A DNA stretch of 64,000 nucleotides from PRO6 sp049646625 (GCA_049646625.1 JBARWE010000086.1:3625-67624); one strand, 5' to 3'; positions 45,218 to 55,125 are shown, numbered from the stretch's first letter. Made by a program: numbers and translations. Notes: generated by a model not told the origin, from the letters alone.

Positions 45218-46514
45218 GGCCATGTCCCAGGATCCCCGCCCGCTGCTCCTGACCAACGCCCGGCTGATCGACCCGGCACGCGACCGCGACGAGACCGGCG
45301 ACCTGCTGCTGGCCGGCGGCGTGATCCGCGACTCGGGCCGCGGGCTTGGCCGCCCCGACGACGCCGAGGTGATCGACTGCGCCGGAAAGGTGGTGGCGCC
45401 GGGGCTGATCGACATGCGCGCCTTCGTCGGCGAACCGGGCGCGAGCCACCGCGAGACCTTCGCCTCGGCAAGCCAGGCGGCCGCCGCCGGCGGCATCACC
45501 ACCATCATCTGCCAGCCGGACACCGCGCCGGTGATCGACAATTCGGCGACGGTCGACTTCGTGCGGCGCCGCGCCCGCGACACGGCGATCGTCAACATCC
45601 ACCCGATGGCGGCGCTGACCAAGGGCCTGCGCGGCGAGGAAATGACCGAGTTCGGCCTGTTGCAGGCGGCCGGCGCGGTGGCCTTCACCGATGCCGCGCG
45701 CAGCGTCATGAACACCCAGGTGATGCGCCGCGCGCTCACCTATGCGCGCGACTTCGACGTGCTGATCGCGCACCATACCGAGGATCCCTATCTGGTCGGC
45801 GACGGCGTCATGAACGAGGGCGAACTGGCGTCGCGGCTCGGACTGATGGGTATTCCGGTCGAGGCCGAGACCATCGTGCTGGAGCGCGATATGCGCCTCG
45901 TGGCGCTGACCGGCGGCCGTTATCATGCGGCGTCGATCACCTGCACCGACTCGCTCGACGTGCTCGCCCGCGCCCGCGAGGCCGGGCTTGCGGTCAGCGC
46001 CGCCGCCTCGATCAACCATCTCGCGCTCAACGAGAACGACATCGGCCCCTACCGCACCTTCCTCAAGCTCGCGCCGCCGTTGCGCACCGAGGACGATCGC
46101 GCCGCGCTGGTCGCGGCGGTGGCGTCCGGCCTCGTCGATGTCATCATGTCCGACCATAACCCGCAGGACGTCGAGACCAAGCGGCTGCCGTTCGCCGAGG
46201 CCGAGCCGGGCGCGGTCGGGCTTGAAACCATGTTGCCGGCCGGCCTGCGGCTGGTCGCGAACGGCGAGATCGACCTGATCGCGCTGCTGCGCGCGATGTC
46301 CACGCGCCCGGCCGAACTGCTCGGCCTCGAAGGCGGCACGTTGCGCAATGGCGCGCCGGCCGACCTGGTGGTGATCGACCTCGATACGCCGTGGGTGCTC
46401 GATCCGCTGCAACTGCGCTCGCAATGCCAGAACACGCCGTTCGACGAGGCGCGCTTCACCGGCCGCGCGGTCCGCACCATCGTCGGCGGCCGCACCGTGC
46501 ACGAGATTTTGTGA
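45210..46514 (+). CDS. Dihydroorotase-like protein, probably non-catalytic (PyrC-like/PyrX)
   Basis: A 434-residue amidohydrolase-fold protein of the dihydroorotase type. The first metal-binding motif (D-x-H-x-H-x-R in active enzymes) is GLIDMRAFVGEPG here: both metal histidines are R70 and F72, and the substrate Arg is G74. Other parts are kept, such as AHHTEDP and the late SDHNPQD. It should therefore be a structural partner of PyrB rather than an enzyme, as known for pseudomonads. Start is ATG 45210 inside the pyrB end; ATG 45222 is an alternative. A true pyrC should be elsewhere. Confidence 0.85.
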   Translation: MREAMSQDPRPLLLTNARLIDPARDRDETGDLLLAGGVIRDSGRGLGRPDDAEVIDCAGKVVAPGLIDMRAFVGEPGASHRETFASASQAAAAGGITTIICQPDTAPVIDNSATVDFVRRRARDTAIVNIHPMAALTKGLRGEEMTEFGLLQAAGAVAFTDAARSVMNTQVMRRALTYARDFDVLIAHHTEDPYLVGDGVMNEGELASRLGLMGIPVEAETIVLERDMRLVALTGGRYHAASITCTDSLDVLARAREAGLAVSAAASINHLALNENDIGPYRTFLKLAPPLRTEDDRAALVAAVASGLVDVIMSDHNPQDVETKRLPFAEAEPGAVGLETMLPAGLRLVANGEIDLIALLRAMSTRPAELLGLEGGTLRNGAPADLVVIDLDTPWVLDPLQLRSQCQNTPFDEARFTGRAVRTIVGGRTVHEIL

Positions 46515-46520
46515 GGGGCT

Positions 46521-47111
46521 ATGGCCGGCACCATCGTCGCCGCACTTGTCCTGGGCTATCTGTTCGGCTCGATCCCGTTCGGGCTGATCCTGACAAAATT
46601 CGCCGGCACCGCCGACCTGCGCTCGATCGGCTCGGGCAACATCGGCGCCACCAACGTACTGCGCACCGGCCGCAAGGGGCTGGCGGCGGCGACGCTCGTC
46701 GGCGACATGCTGAAGGGCACCGCCGCAGTATTGATTGCCGCAAGGCTGTGGGGGCATGACGCGGCGCTGGTCGCGGCGTTCGGCGCCTTCATCGGCCACC
46801 TGTTTCCGGTGTGGCTGAAGTTCAAGGGCGGCAAGGGGGTGGCCACTTATATCGGCGTGCTGCTCGGGCTGGCCTGGCCGTTCGCCCTCGCGTTCTGCGC
46901 GATCTGGCTGGTGGTGGCGTGGCTGACGCGCTTCTCCTCGCTGGCCGCGCTGGTCGCCAGCCTGTCGATGCCGCCGATTCTGTGGTGGGCGCGCTACGAC
47001 GACCTCGCCGGGCTGTTCGCCGGGCTGACTGTGCTGTTGTGGTTCATGCACCGCGCCAATATCGCCCGGCTGCGCGCCGGCACTGAAGGCCGGATCGGCG
47101 GGAAGTCGTAG
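46521..47111 (+). CDS. plsY: Glycerol-3-phosphate acyltransferase PlsY
   Basis: A 196-residue inner-membrane enzyme that transfers an acyl group from acyl-phosphate to glycerol-3-phosphate in phospholipid synthesis. It has five to six helices and the three family motifs GSIPFGLILTK, GSGNIGATNVLRTGRKG and HLFPVWLKFKGGKGVAT. It starts 6 bases after the dihydroorotase-like gene and precedes dprA. Confidence 0.95.
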   Translation: MAGTIVAALVLGYLFGSIPFGLILTKFAGTADLRSIGSGNIGATNVLRTGRKGLAAATLVGDMLKGTAAVLIAARLWGHDAALVAAFGAFIGHLFPVWLKFKGGKGVATYIGVLLGLAWPFALAFCAIWLVVAWLTRFSSLAALVASLSMPPILWWARYDDLAGLFAGLTVLLWFMHRANIARLRAGTEGRIGGKS

Positions 47112-47129
47112 TTTTCACACTTTAAGGTT

Positions 47130-48284
47130 GTGTCGAGGCGACGCTTCGGCGATGCTTGGCGCGTGGCGGGGCATTCTTCACAACCATTGCGTCTGAGCGA
47201 CGCACAGCGGCTCGACTGGCTGCGGCTGATCCGCAGCGACCATGTCGGGCCACGCACCTTCCGCTCGCTGGTCAACCACTGCGGCAGCGCCCGCGCCGCA
47301 CTCGAACGTCTGCCGGACCTGGCGCACCGCGGCGGCGCGGCGCGGCCGAGCCGCATCGCCACCGTGGCGGAGGCGGAAGCGGAGCTTGCCGCCGCCAGCC
47401 GCCTCGGCGTGCGTTTCGTTGCTCCCGGAGAGGCGGGCTATCCGCCACGCCTTGCGATGCTTGACGATGCCCCGCCGCTGCTTGCAACCCGTGGCTTTGA
47501 GGCCGTATTCATGCGCCCGATCGTGGCGCTGGTCGGCTCGCGCAACGCTTCCGGCGCCGGTCTGAAATTCAGCGAGCGGCTGGCGCGTGACCTCGGCGCG
47601 GGCGGCTTCGTCATCGTCTCGGGGCTGGCGCGCGGCATCGACCAGGCGGCGCATCGCGCGAGCCTCGCAAGCGGCACCATCGCGGTGCTGGCCGGCGGCC
47701 ATGACCGTATCTATCCGCCCGAGCACGAGGGACTGCTGCACGCCCTGCTTGACGCCGGCGGCGGCGCGCTCTCGGAAATGCCGATGGGGCACGCGCCCCG
47801 CGCCCGCGACTTTCCGCGCCGCAACCGGCTGATCTCCGGGGTCGCGCTCGGCGTCGTCGTGGTCGAGGCCGCGCACCGCTCCGGCTCGCTGATCACCGCG
47901 CGGCTGGCCAACGAACAGGGCCGCGAGGTGTTCGCGGTGCCCGGCTCGCCGCTCGATCCGCGCGCGGCAGGCACCAACCACCTCATCAAACAGGGGGCCA
48001 CGCTGGTGACCGAGGTTGCCGACATCATCGATGTCTTGCGCCCGATCGAGGCGCGGCCGCCCGAATGGCCGGCGAGCGAGCCGGACGAGACGTTCGCCGC
48101 CGCCGAGCCAGAGGCGAGCGACCGCGCCCGTATCGTCGCCCTGCTCGGCCCGGCCCCGATCTCGCTCGACGACGTCATCCGCCTCGCCAATGTGCCCGCC
48201 GCCACGGCCCGCGTCGTGCTGCTCGAACTCGAACTGGCCGGCCGGCTGGAGCGCCATGGCGCCGGCATGGTGTCGCTGCTGTAG
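47130..48284 (+). CDS. dprA: DNA-processing protein DprA
   Basis: A 384-residue DprA/Smf protein that loads RecA on single-stranded DNA during transformation. It has an N-terminal SAM/HhH-like region (about 20-75), the central Rossmann domain with VALVGSRNASGAGLKFSERLA and VSGLARGIDQAAHRASL, and a C-terminal winged helix (about 320-384, LDDVIRLANVPAATARVVLLELELAG). The GTG start at 47130 has only an AAGG site, and another GTG at 47164 is not in frame, so the N-terminus is somewhat uncertain. It follows plsY by 18 bases. Confidence 0.92.
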   Translation: MSRRRFGDAWRVAGHSSQPLRLSDAQRLDWLRLIRSDHVGPRTFRSLVNHCGSARAALERLPDLAHRGGAARPSRIATVAEAEAELAAASRLGVRFVAPGEAGYPPRLAMLDDAPPLLATRGFEAVFMRPIVALVGSRNASGAGLKFSERLARDLGAGGFVIVSGLARGIDQAAHRASLASGTIAVLAGGHDRIYPPEHEGLLHALLDAGGGALSEMPMGHAPRARDFPRRNRLISGVALGVVVVEAAHRSGSLITARLANEQGREVFAVPGSPLDPRAAGTNHLIKQGATLVTEVADIIDVLRPIEARPPEWPASEPDETFAAAEPEASDRARIVALLGPAPISLDDVIRLANVPAATARVVLLELELAGRLERHGAGMVSLL

Positions 48285-48308
48285 CGGGCCGGCCTGCCGG
48301 GCGCGGCC

Positions 48309-48542
48309 CTATCCGTGGCCGCGGCGGCGGCCGGATAAACGTCGCAGCGTCTCGTCGGCCTCCAGCCGGGCCATGTCGAGCAGATAGGCGAGCGTGTCGA
48401 ACCCATGCCGGCGCGTCAGCATCGCGAGATCGGTAAGATGTCCCGCAAGAAACTGGGCGGCCTCCGCAGGGTCGCCGTCATTCTTCCGTCCGCTCCGGCA
48501 AGCCGATGCGGGGATTTTTCGCGGATGCCCCTGTCCTGCCAC
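48309..48542 (-). CDS. Small hypothetical protein (77 aa)
   Basis: A 77-residue protein that starts at GTG 48542 with GGAGG five bases away. The N-terminal third is basic and irregular; the rest is one helical unit (AAQFLAGHLTDLAMLTRRHGFDTLAYLLDMARLEADETL) with an Arg-rich end. The regular helix and the ribosome site support a real gene. It lies convergent to dprA and divergent from topA. No family is recognised. Confidence 0.6.
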   Translation of the reverse strand: MAGQGHPRKIPASACRSGRKNDGDPAEAAQFLAGHLTDLAMLTRRHGFDTLAYLLDMARLEADETLRRLSGRRRGHG

Positions 48543-48702
48543 TCATTCCTCCGTGATCGGACCGGTCCTTTGCGAGGCGGTTTGGCGGTCGATCCCGATG
48601 AATTCATCGACCCGACAACCGAATGCACTACTTAAAATTGTATTTTACCAATGTAAACACGCAAAAGTTTAGTTTTTGCCGCCCCGCCACGACAGGGTCC
48701 AT

Positions 48703-48731
48703 TTGACAGCGGACCCCTCTTTACCCATGTT
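48703..48731 (+). promoter_or_regulatory. Candidate sigma-70-type promoter of topA
   Basis: TTGACA at 48703-48708 is a perfect -35; 17 bases later CATGTT at 48726-48731 is a weak -10. The start would fall about 65 bases before the topA ATG. Confidence 0.35.
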
Positions 48732-48799
48732 CCGCGCGATCTTGCCGCCCGAGCGGCGCCGGTCATGGCCGAAATTCTTCGACAAGTTGTTGGAATCAC

Positions 48800-51526
48800 A
48801 TGAACATCGTCATCGTGGAGTCGCCTGCGAAGGCCAAGACGATCAACAAGTATCTCGGCCCCTCCTACGAGGTGGTGGCCTCGTTCGGCCATATCCGCGA
48901 CCTTCCGGCCAAGAACGGATCGGTCGATCCCGATGCCGATTTCAAGATGATCTGGGAAACCGACCCCAAGGCGGCCGGTCGGATGAACGACATCGCCCGC
49001 GCCGTCAAGGCGGCCGACAAGCTGATCCTCGCCACCGACCCGGATCGCGAGGGCGAGGCGATCTCCTGGCACGTTCTCGAAGTGCTGAAGCAGAAGCGCG
49101 CGCTGAAAGATCAGGCGATCGAGCGCGTGGTGTTCAACGCCATCACCAAACAAGCCGTCACCGACGCGATGAAGCATCCGCGCCAGATCGACGGCGCGCT
49201 GGTCGATGCCTACATGGCGCGGCGCGCGCTCGACTATCTGGTCGGCTTCACGCTGTCGCCGGTGTTGTGGCGCAAGCTGCCGGGCGCGCGCTCGGCGGGC
49301 CGCGTGCAGTCGGTGGCGCTGCGGCTGGTCTGCGACCGCGAGCGCGACATCGAAAGTTTTGTGCCGCGCGAATACTGGTCGCTGGTGGCCATGCTGGCGA
49401 CCCCGCGCGGCGACACCTTCGAAGCGCGGCTGGTCGGCGCCGACGGCAAGAAGATCCAGCGCCTCGACATCGGCTCCGGCGCCGAGGCCGAAGCCTTCAG
49501 GCAGGCCATCGCGGCGGCGAGCTTCACGGTCGCCGCGGTCGAGGCCAAGCCTGCGCGCCGCAACCCGCAGGCCCCCTTCACCACCTCGACGCTGCAGCAG
49601 GAGGCCAGCCGCAAGCTCGGGCTGGCGCCGGCCATCACGATGCGCATCGCGCAGCGCCTCTATGAAGGCGTCAATATCGGCGGCGAGACCACCGGCCTCA
49701 TTACCTATATGCGAACCGATGGCGTGCAGATCGCACCGGAAGCGATCGCGCAGGCGCGCAAGGTGATCGGCGAGCAGTATGGCAACGCCTATGTGCCGAA
49801 GACGCCGCGCGAATATCAGGTCAAGGCCAAGAACGCGCAGGAAGCGCACGAGGCGATCCGCCCGACCGATCTCGCCCGCCTGCCGTCGGTGCTGCGCGGC
49901 AAGCTCGATCCCGATCAGGCCCGCCTCTATGAGTTGATCTGGACCCGCGCCATCGCCAGCCAGATGGAGTCGGCGGAACTGGAGCGCACCACGGTCGACA
50001 TCGCCGCCAAGGCGGGCAGCCGCGTACTGGAATTGCGCGCCACCGGTCAGGTGATCAAGTTCGATGGTTTCCTCGCGCTCTACAACGAAGGCCGCGACGA
50101 CGACCCCGACGACGACGAGAACCGCCGCCTGCCGGCGATGAGCCAGGGCGAGCCGCTGACGCGCGAGGATCTCCGCGTCACCCAGCACTTCACCGAGCCG
50201 CCGCCGCGCTATTCGGAAGCCTCGCTGGTTAAGCGCATGGAAGAACTCGGCATCGGCCGGCCCTCGACCTACGCCTCGATCCTGCAGGTGCTGAAGGACC
50301 GCGGCTATGTCCGGCTCGACAAGAAGCGCCTGCATGCGGAAGACAAGGGCCGCGTGGTGATCGCGTTCCTTGAAAGCTTCTTCAGCCGCTACGTCGAATA
50401 CGACTTCACCGCCTCGCTCGAAGACCAGCTCGACCGCATTTCCAACAACGAGGTCGACTGGCGGCAGGTGCTGAAGGACTTCTGGCGCGACTTCATCGGC
50501 GCGGTCGACGACATCAAGGACCTGCGCGTTGCCGAAGTGCTCGACGTGCTCGACGAGATGCTCGGTCCGCATATTTTTCCGCCGCGCGAGGACGGCAGTG
50601 ATCCGCGCCAGTGCCCGAGTTGCAGCAACGGCCGGCTCAATCTGAAGGCCGGCAAATTCGGCGCCTTCGTCGGCTGCTCGAACTATCCCGAATGCCGCTA
50701 CACCCGGCCGCTGGTCGCCGGCGGCGACAGCGAGACGGCCGACCGCGTGCTCGGCAAGGACCCCACCAGCGGTCTCGACGTCGCGGTGAAGTCAGGCCGG
50801 TTCGGCCCCTATATCCAGCTTGGCGAAGCAAGCGATGTCGGCGAGGGCGAGAAGCCGAAGCGCGCCGGTATCCCCAAGGGCACCCCGCCCGCCGACGTCG
50901 ACCTTGCACTCGCGCTCAACCTGTTGTCGCTGCCGCGCGTAATCGGTCCGCACCCGGACGACGGCGAGCCGATCAAGGCCGGCATCGGCCGTTTCGGTCC
51001 CTATGTGCAGCACGGCAAGACCTATGCGAGCCTGGAAGCCGGCGACGAGGTGTTCACCGTCGGGCTGAACCGCGCGGTGACGCTGATCGCCGAGAAGATC
51101 GCCAAGGGGCCGGGCCGCGGCCGCTTCAAGGCCGATCCCGGCAAGCCGGTCGGCGACCATCCGACGCTCGGCGCCATCGTCGTCAAGAACGGCCGCTATG
51201 GCGCCTATGTCAGCGCCGATGGCATCAATGCAACGCTGCCCGATGGCAAGACGCCCGACACCATCACGCTCGATGAAGCCATTGCGCTGATCGACGAGCG
51301 CGCCGCCAAGGGTGGCAAGGGTGGCGGCAAAAAGAAGCGAACCGCCGGCAAGGCGCCGGCCAAGAAGGCCACCACCAAGAAAGCGCCGGCCAGGAAAGCC
51401 GCAGCGAAGAAGGCTGTCGCCAAGAAGGCGGCGCCGCCGCGCAGTGCAGCCAAGACGGTGAAGACCGCGAGCAAGACGGCGCCACGCAAGAGTACGGCCA
51501 AAAGCACCGCCAAGGTCGGCGGGTAG
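48800..51526 (+). CDS. topA: DNA topoisomerase I
   Basis: A 908-residue type IA topoisomerase that relaxes negative supercoils. It has the Toprim domain at the N-terminus (IVIVESPAKAKTINKYLG and TDPDREGEAISWH), the catalytic tyrosine Y303 in TYMRTDG, one zinc finger CPSCSNGRLNLKAGKFGAF...CSNYPEC (about 604-630), and several repeats of the form GRFGPYVQ / GRYGAYVS (about 660-810) as in alphaproteobacterial and mycobacterial enzymes. The final 75 residues are Lys/Ala-rich like a histone H1 tail and should bind DNA. It is 10 bases from rnr. Confidence 0.97.
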   Translation: MNIVIVESPAKAKTINKYLGPSYEVVASFGHIRDLPAKNGSVDPDADFKMIWETDPKAAGRMNDIARAVKAADKLILATDPDREGEAISWHVLEVLKQKRALKDQAIERVVFNAITKQAVTDAMKHPRQIDGALVDAYMARRALDYLVGFTLSPVLWRKLPGARSAGRVQSVALRLVCDRERDIESFVPREYWSLVAMLATPRGDTFEARLVGADGKKIQRLDIGSGAEAEAFRQAIAAASFTVAAVEAKPARRNPQAPFTTSTLQQEASRKLGLAPAITMRIAQRLYEGVNIGGETTGLITYMRTDGVQIAPEAIAQARKVIGEQYGNAYVPKTPREYQVKAKNAQEAHEAIRPTDLARLPSVLRGKLDPDQARLYELIWTRAIASQMESAELERTTVDIAAKAGSRVLELRATGQVIKFDGFLALYNEGRDDDPDDDENRRLPAMSQGEPLTREDLRVTQHFTEPPPRYSEASLVKRMEELGIGRPSTYASILQVLKDRGYVRLDKKRLHAEDKGRVVIAFLESFFSRYVEYDFTASLEDQLDRISNNEVDWRQVLKDFWRDFIGAVDDIKDLRVAEVLDVLDEMLGPHIFPPREDGSDPRQCPSCSNGRLNLKAGKFGAFVGCSNYPECRYTRPLVAGGDSETADRVLGKDPTSGLDVAVKSGRFGPYIQLGEASDVGEGEKPKRAGIPKGTPPADVDLALALNLLSLPRVIGPHPDDGEPIKAGIGRFGPYVQHGKTYASLEAGDEVFTVGLNRAVTLIAEKIAKGPGRGRFKADPGKPVGDHPTLGAIVVKNGRYGAYVSADGINATLPDGKTPDTITLDEAIALIDERAAKGGKGGGKKKRTAGKAPAKKATTKKAPARKAAAKKAVAKKAAPPRSAAKTVKTASKTAPRKSTAKSTAKVGG

Positions 51527-51536
51527 CGTCAGCGAC

Positions 51537-53864
51537 GTGAAGAGCCGCAAGCCACCCCCCGGCATCCCGGACCGCGAGGCGCTCCTTGCGTTCATCCGCG
51601 ATGCCAAGGGCGAGGTCGGCACGCGCGAGATCGCCCGCGCCTTCGGGCTGAAGAACGCCGACCGCACCCAGTTGCGAAGGCTGTTGCGCGAACTGGCCGA
51701 CGACGGCGTGGTAGCCAAGCGCGGCCGCAAGCTGCACGAGGCGCACGCGCTGCCGCCGACGCTGATCGCCGATGTCACCACGCGCGACGCCGATGGCGAG
51801 TTCATCGCGGCGCCGACCGAATGGGACGAGGAGGCCGCCGGTCCGGCGCCGAAAATCCGCATCGTGCTGCCGCGATACCCCAAGCCCGGCACTGCCGCCG
51901 GCATCGGCGACCGCGCGCTGCTGCGGGTCGAACGCAGCGGCGACGAAGACGACGCCGTTCGCTGGCGCGGCCGCATCATCAAGGTGCTCGACCGCAACAG
52001 GGGCCGCGTGCTCGGCATCTTTCGCGGGCTGCCCGACGGCAGCGGCCGGCTGGTGCCGGTCGACAAGAAGCAGGCCGACCGCGAACTGGCGATCGCACAC
52101 GACGATGCCGGCGGCGCACAGGATGGCGATCTCGTCAGCGTCGAACTGCGCCGCGTCCGCGCCTTCGGCCCGCCGCGCGCGCTGGTGAAGGAACGGCTCG
52201 GCTCGCTCAAGAGCGAGCGCGCCGTCAGCCTGATCGCGATCCACGCCCACGACATCCCGCTGCGCTTCCCCGACGCCGCGCTGCATGAGGCGGAAACCGC
52301 CAAGCCCGCAACGCTCAACGGCCGCGAGGACTGGCGCAGCCTGCCGCTCGTCACCATCGATCCGCCCGACGCCAAGGACCATGACGACGCGGTGCATGCG
52401 GAAGCCGATCCCGATCCGGCCAACAAGGGCGGCTTCATCGTCCATGTCGCCATCGCCGACGTTGGTTTCTATGTCCGCCCCGGCACGGCGCTCGACCGCG
52501 AGGCGCTGAAGCGCGGCAACTCGGTTTACTTCCCCGACCGGGTGGTGCCGATGCTGCCCGAGCGCATCTCCAACGATCTGTGCTCGCTGACCCCCGGCGC
52601 GCCGCGCAGCGCGCTTGCGGTGCGCATGGTCATCGATGCTACGGGGCGCAAGCGGGCGCACTCGTTCCATCGCGTGCTGATGCGCTCGGCGGCGAAACTT
52701 CACTACGCACAGGTGCAGGCGGCGCTCGACGGCCACCCGGATGAGGCGACCGCCTCACTGCTCGACCCCATCCTGCACCCGCTCCACGCCGCCTATGCCT
52801 GTGTAAAATTGGCGCGCGACGCCCGCGAACCGCTCGACCTCGACCTGCCGGAGCGGAAAATCCTGCTCAAGCCCGACGGAACGGTGGATCGCGTCGTGGT
52901 GCCGGAGCGGCTGGAAGCGCACCGGCTGATCGAGGAATTCATGATCCTCGCCAACGTCGCCGCCGCCGAGACGCTGGAAAAGCAGGGGTTGCCGTTCATC
53001 TACCGCGTGCACGACGAGCCGGACGTCGAGAAGATCCATAACCTTATCGACTTCCTGCACACGCTCGACATCGGCTTCGCCAAGGGCGGCGCGCTGCGGC
53101 CCACCCAATTCAACCGCGTGCTGGCGCAGGTGCGCGGCCGCGACGTCGAACCGCTGGTCAACGAGGTGGTGCTGCGCGCCCAGGCGCAGGCCGAATACGC
53201 CTCGGAGAACTACGGTCACTTTGGCCTCAACCTACGCCGCTACGCGCACTTCACCTCGCCGATCCGGCGCTATGCCGATCTCGTCGTGCATCGCGCGCTG
53301 ATCCGCGCCTTGAAGCTCGGCGACGGCGCGTTGCCGGAGGATGCGACGACCGAATCGCTCGGCGAGATCGCGGCACAAATCTCGCTGACCGAACGCCGCG
53401 CCATGAAGGCCGAGCGCGAGACGGCGGACCGGCTGATCGCGCACCATCTCGCCGATCGCATCGGTGCCACGTTTGCCGCCCGCATTTCCGGCGTCACCCG
53501 CGCCGGGCTGTTCGTCCGCCTCGACGATACCGGCGCCGACGGCCTGATCCCGATCCGCTCGCTTGGAACCGAGTATTTCCAGTATGATGAAGCCCGCCAC
53601 GCGCTGGTCGGTACGCGCAGCGGCGTCATGCATCGGTTAGGTGACGCGGTGGAGGTTCGTCTGGTAGAAGCGGCTCCGGTCGCCGGCGCCTTGCGTTTCG
53701 AGCTGATCGCCAGTCTTGCCGCCCCGCAGAACCGGCGCGGCGCCAGCGGCAAAAAGAACCGGGACCATCCCGGCAAGCCGCCGCGCAAGACCAAACGGAG
53801 CAAGGCCGCCGCATCGCGGAAACCCCAAAAGGGCAGCAGAAGCAGCAGGACGAGCAGACGATGA
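51537..53864 (+). CDS. rnr: Ribonuclease R
   Basis: A 775-residue 3'-5' exoribonuclease that degrades structured RNA. It has a winged helix at the start (about 8-70), cold-shock domains, the RNB catalytic domain (about 270-600) with the acidic cluster TIDPPDAKDHDDAVHAE, an S1 domain (about 640-725) and a basic Lys/Arg/Ser tail. The start is GTG 51537. It follows topA by 10 bases and its TGA overlaps the DUF983 gene start. Confidence 0.95.
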   Translation: MKSRKPPPGIPDREALLAFIRDAKGEVGTREIARAFGLKNADRTQLRRLLRELADDGVVAKRGRKLHEAHALPPTLIADVTTRDADGEFIAAPTEWDEEAAGPAPKIRIVLPRYPKPGTAAGIGDRALLRVERSGDEDDAVRWRGRIIKVLDRNRGRVLGIFRGLPDGSGRLVPVDKKQADRELAIAHDDAGGAQDGDLVSVELRRVRAFGPPRALVKERLGSLKSERAVSLIAIHAHDIPLRFPDAALHEAETAKPATLNGREDWRSLPLVTIDPPDAKDHDDAVHAEADPDPANKGGFIVHVAIADVGFYVRPGTALDREALKRGNSVYFPDRVVPMLPERISNDLCSLTPGAPRSALAVRMVIDATGRKRAHSFHRVLMRSAAKLHYAQVQAALDGHPDEATASLLDPILHPLHAAYACVKLARDAREPLDLDLPERKILLKPDGTVDRVVVPERLEAHRLIEEFMILANVAAAETLEKQGLPFIYRVHDEPDVEKIHNLIDFLHTLDIGFAKGGALRPTQFNRVLAQVRGRDVEPLVNEVVLRAQAQAEYASENYGHFGLNLRRYAHFTSPIRRYADLVVHRALIRALKLGDGALPEDATTESLGEIAAQISLTERRAMKAERETADRLIAHHLADRIGATFAARISGVTRAGLFVRLDDTGADGLIPIRSLGTEYFQYDEARHALVGTRSGVMHRLGDAVEVRLVEAAPVAGALRFELIASLAAPQNRRGASGKKNRDHPGKPPRKTKRSKAAASRKPQKGSRSSRTSRR

Positions 53865-54328
53865 ACATGCATCCGCGATCGCGCTGGACGTCCAGCCTCA
53901 GCCTGCCGTCCGACCGCAGCCTGTGGCTGGCGATGCGGCGCGGCCTCAGTGGCCGCTGCCCGGCTTGCGGCCGGGGCCGGCTGTTCCGGGCGTTCCTGAA
54001 GGTCAACGATGCCTGCCCGGCCTGCAACGAGGCGCTGCATCACCACCGCGCCGACGACCTGCCCGCCTATCTGGTGATCGTCGTGGTCGGCCATATCGTC
54101 GTGCCGGTGGCGCTGGCCATCGAGAAGTTCGCCGCTCCCCCGATCTGGTTGCAGCTGGCGGTCTACCTGCCGCTCACCGTGGTGATGACGATCCTGCTGA
54201 TCCAGCCGGTCAAGGGCGCGGTGGTCGGCCTGCAATGGGCGCTCAGGATGCATGGTTTTGACGAGAACGACCCCGAGCCGGATATTGTCGTCCGGCCCCC
54301 TGAAACCACCCCCTCCCCAACACGATGA
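53861..54328 (+). CDS. DUF983 membrane protein
   Basis: A 155-residue protein with two CPxC zinc-ribbon-like motifs (CPACGRGRLF near 37 and CPACNEAL near 55), a His-rich linker (HHHRADDLPAYL) and two membrane helices (about 70-90 and 97-120). DUF983 proteins are found beside cytochrome oxidase or rnr genes in alphaproteobacteria; their function is unknown. It overlaps rnr and the Nudix gene by 4 bases at each end. Confidence 0.9.
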   Translation: MNMHPRSRWTSSLSLPSDRSLWLAMRRGLSGRCPACGRGRLFRAFLKVNDACPACNEALHHHRADDLPAYLVIVVVGHIVVPVALAIEKFAAPPIWLQLAVYLPLTVVMTILLIQPVKGAVVGLQWALRMHGFDENDPEPDIVVRPPETTPSPTR

Positions 54329-55071
54329 AGCAGCCCGACCCCCAACGCGATCACGACGACGCCTTTCGTGGCACCTACCCGAATATCCGGCCGCGCGACG
54401 CCGCGACCCTGATTCTGATCGACCGCAGCGAAACGACCCCGCGCGTGCTGGTCGGCCGGCGCCACCACGGCCACGTCTTCATGCCGAACAAGATCGTGTT
54501 CCCCGGCGGCCGGGTTGATCCCACCGACCACCGCGTGCCGGTCGCCGCCCCGATTCCCGCCGCGCTCGAAGACTTGCTGATGCGCGGCAGCCCGCGGATC
54601 GCCGCGGCGCGGGCGCGGGCGCTGGCCACCGCCGCCATCCGCGAAGCCTGCGAGGAAACCGGCCTGTGCCTCGGCCGCCCGGCCTCGCAATCGCTGGCCC
54701 GGCTCGACGGACCGTGGCGGCCGTTCGCCGACGCCGGGCTGCTGCCGGACCCCTCCAGCCTTTACCTGATCGCCCGCGCCATCACCCCGTCCGGTCGGGT
54801 CCGGCGCTTCGACACCCGGTTCTTCACCGCCGAAGCCTCGCGCATCACCCACCGGGTTCCCGGCGCGGTCCATGCCGATGCTGAACTGGTCGAGCTGGTG
54901 TGGATGCCGCTCGGCACGGAACCGCTGAGGGACCTGCACCCGATGACCCGCAACGTGCTTGGCGTGCTGGAACGCCGGCTTGCCGCCGGGCCGCTCGGCC
55001 ACGACCACCCGGTGCCGCTGTTCCACTTCCGCAACGGGGCGATGCTGACCGACTACATCGGGGCCGGCTGA
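54325..55071 (+). CDS. Nudix hydrolase
   Basis: A 248-residue protein with a Nudix box ending AAIREACEETGL, preceded by a variant glycine region in which the box is interrupted by an insertion of about 40 residues after FPGGRVDP. That suits the NudL/coenzyme-A-pyrophosphatase or NUDT19-like subgroup. It should cleave a nucleoside diphosphate linked to another moiety; the substrate is unknown. It overlaps the DUF983 gene by 4 bases and closes the topA-rnr operon. Confidence 0.87.
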   Translation: MKQPDPQRDHDDAFRGTYPNIRPRDAATLILIDRSETTPRVLVGRRHHGHVFMPNKIVFPGGRVDPTDHRVPVAAPIPAALEDLLMRGSPRIAAARARALATAAIREACEETGLCLGRPASQSLARLDGPWRPFADAGLLPDPSSLYLIARAITPSGRVRRFDTRFFTAEASRITHRVPGAVHADAELVELVWMPLGTEPLRDLHPMTRNVLGVLERRLAAGPLGHDHPVPLFHFRNGAMLTDYIGAG

Positions 55072-55097
55072 ATTCCCCGGCCACCTTTACGAAAATC

Positions 55098-55125
55098 TTG
55101 ACTTCGGGACATTCCCCGCTAGGTT
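55098..55125 (+). promoter_or_regulatory. Candidate promoter of rpmG
   Basis: CTTGACTTC carries a -35 (TTGACT at 55098-55103); TAGGTT at 55120-55125 lies 16 bases later as a -10. The rpmG ATG is 68 bases further on. Confidence 0.5.
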
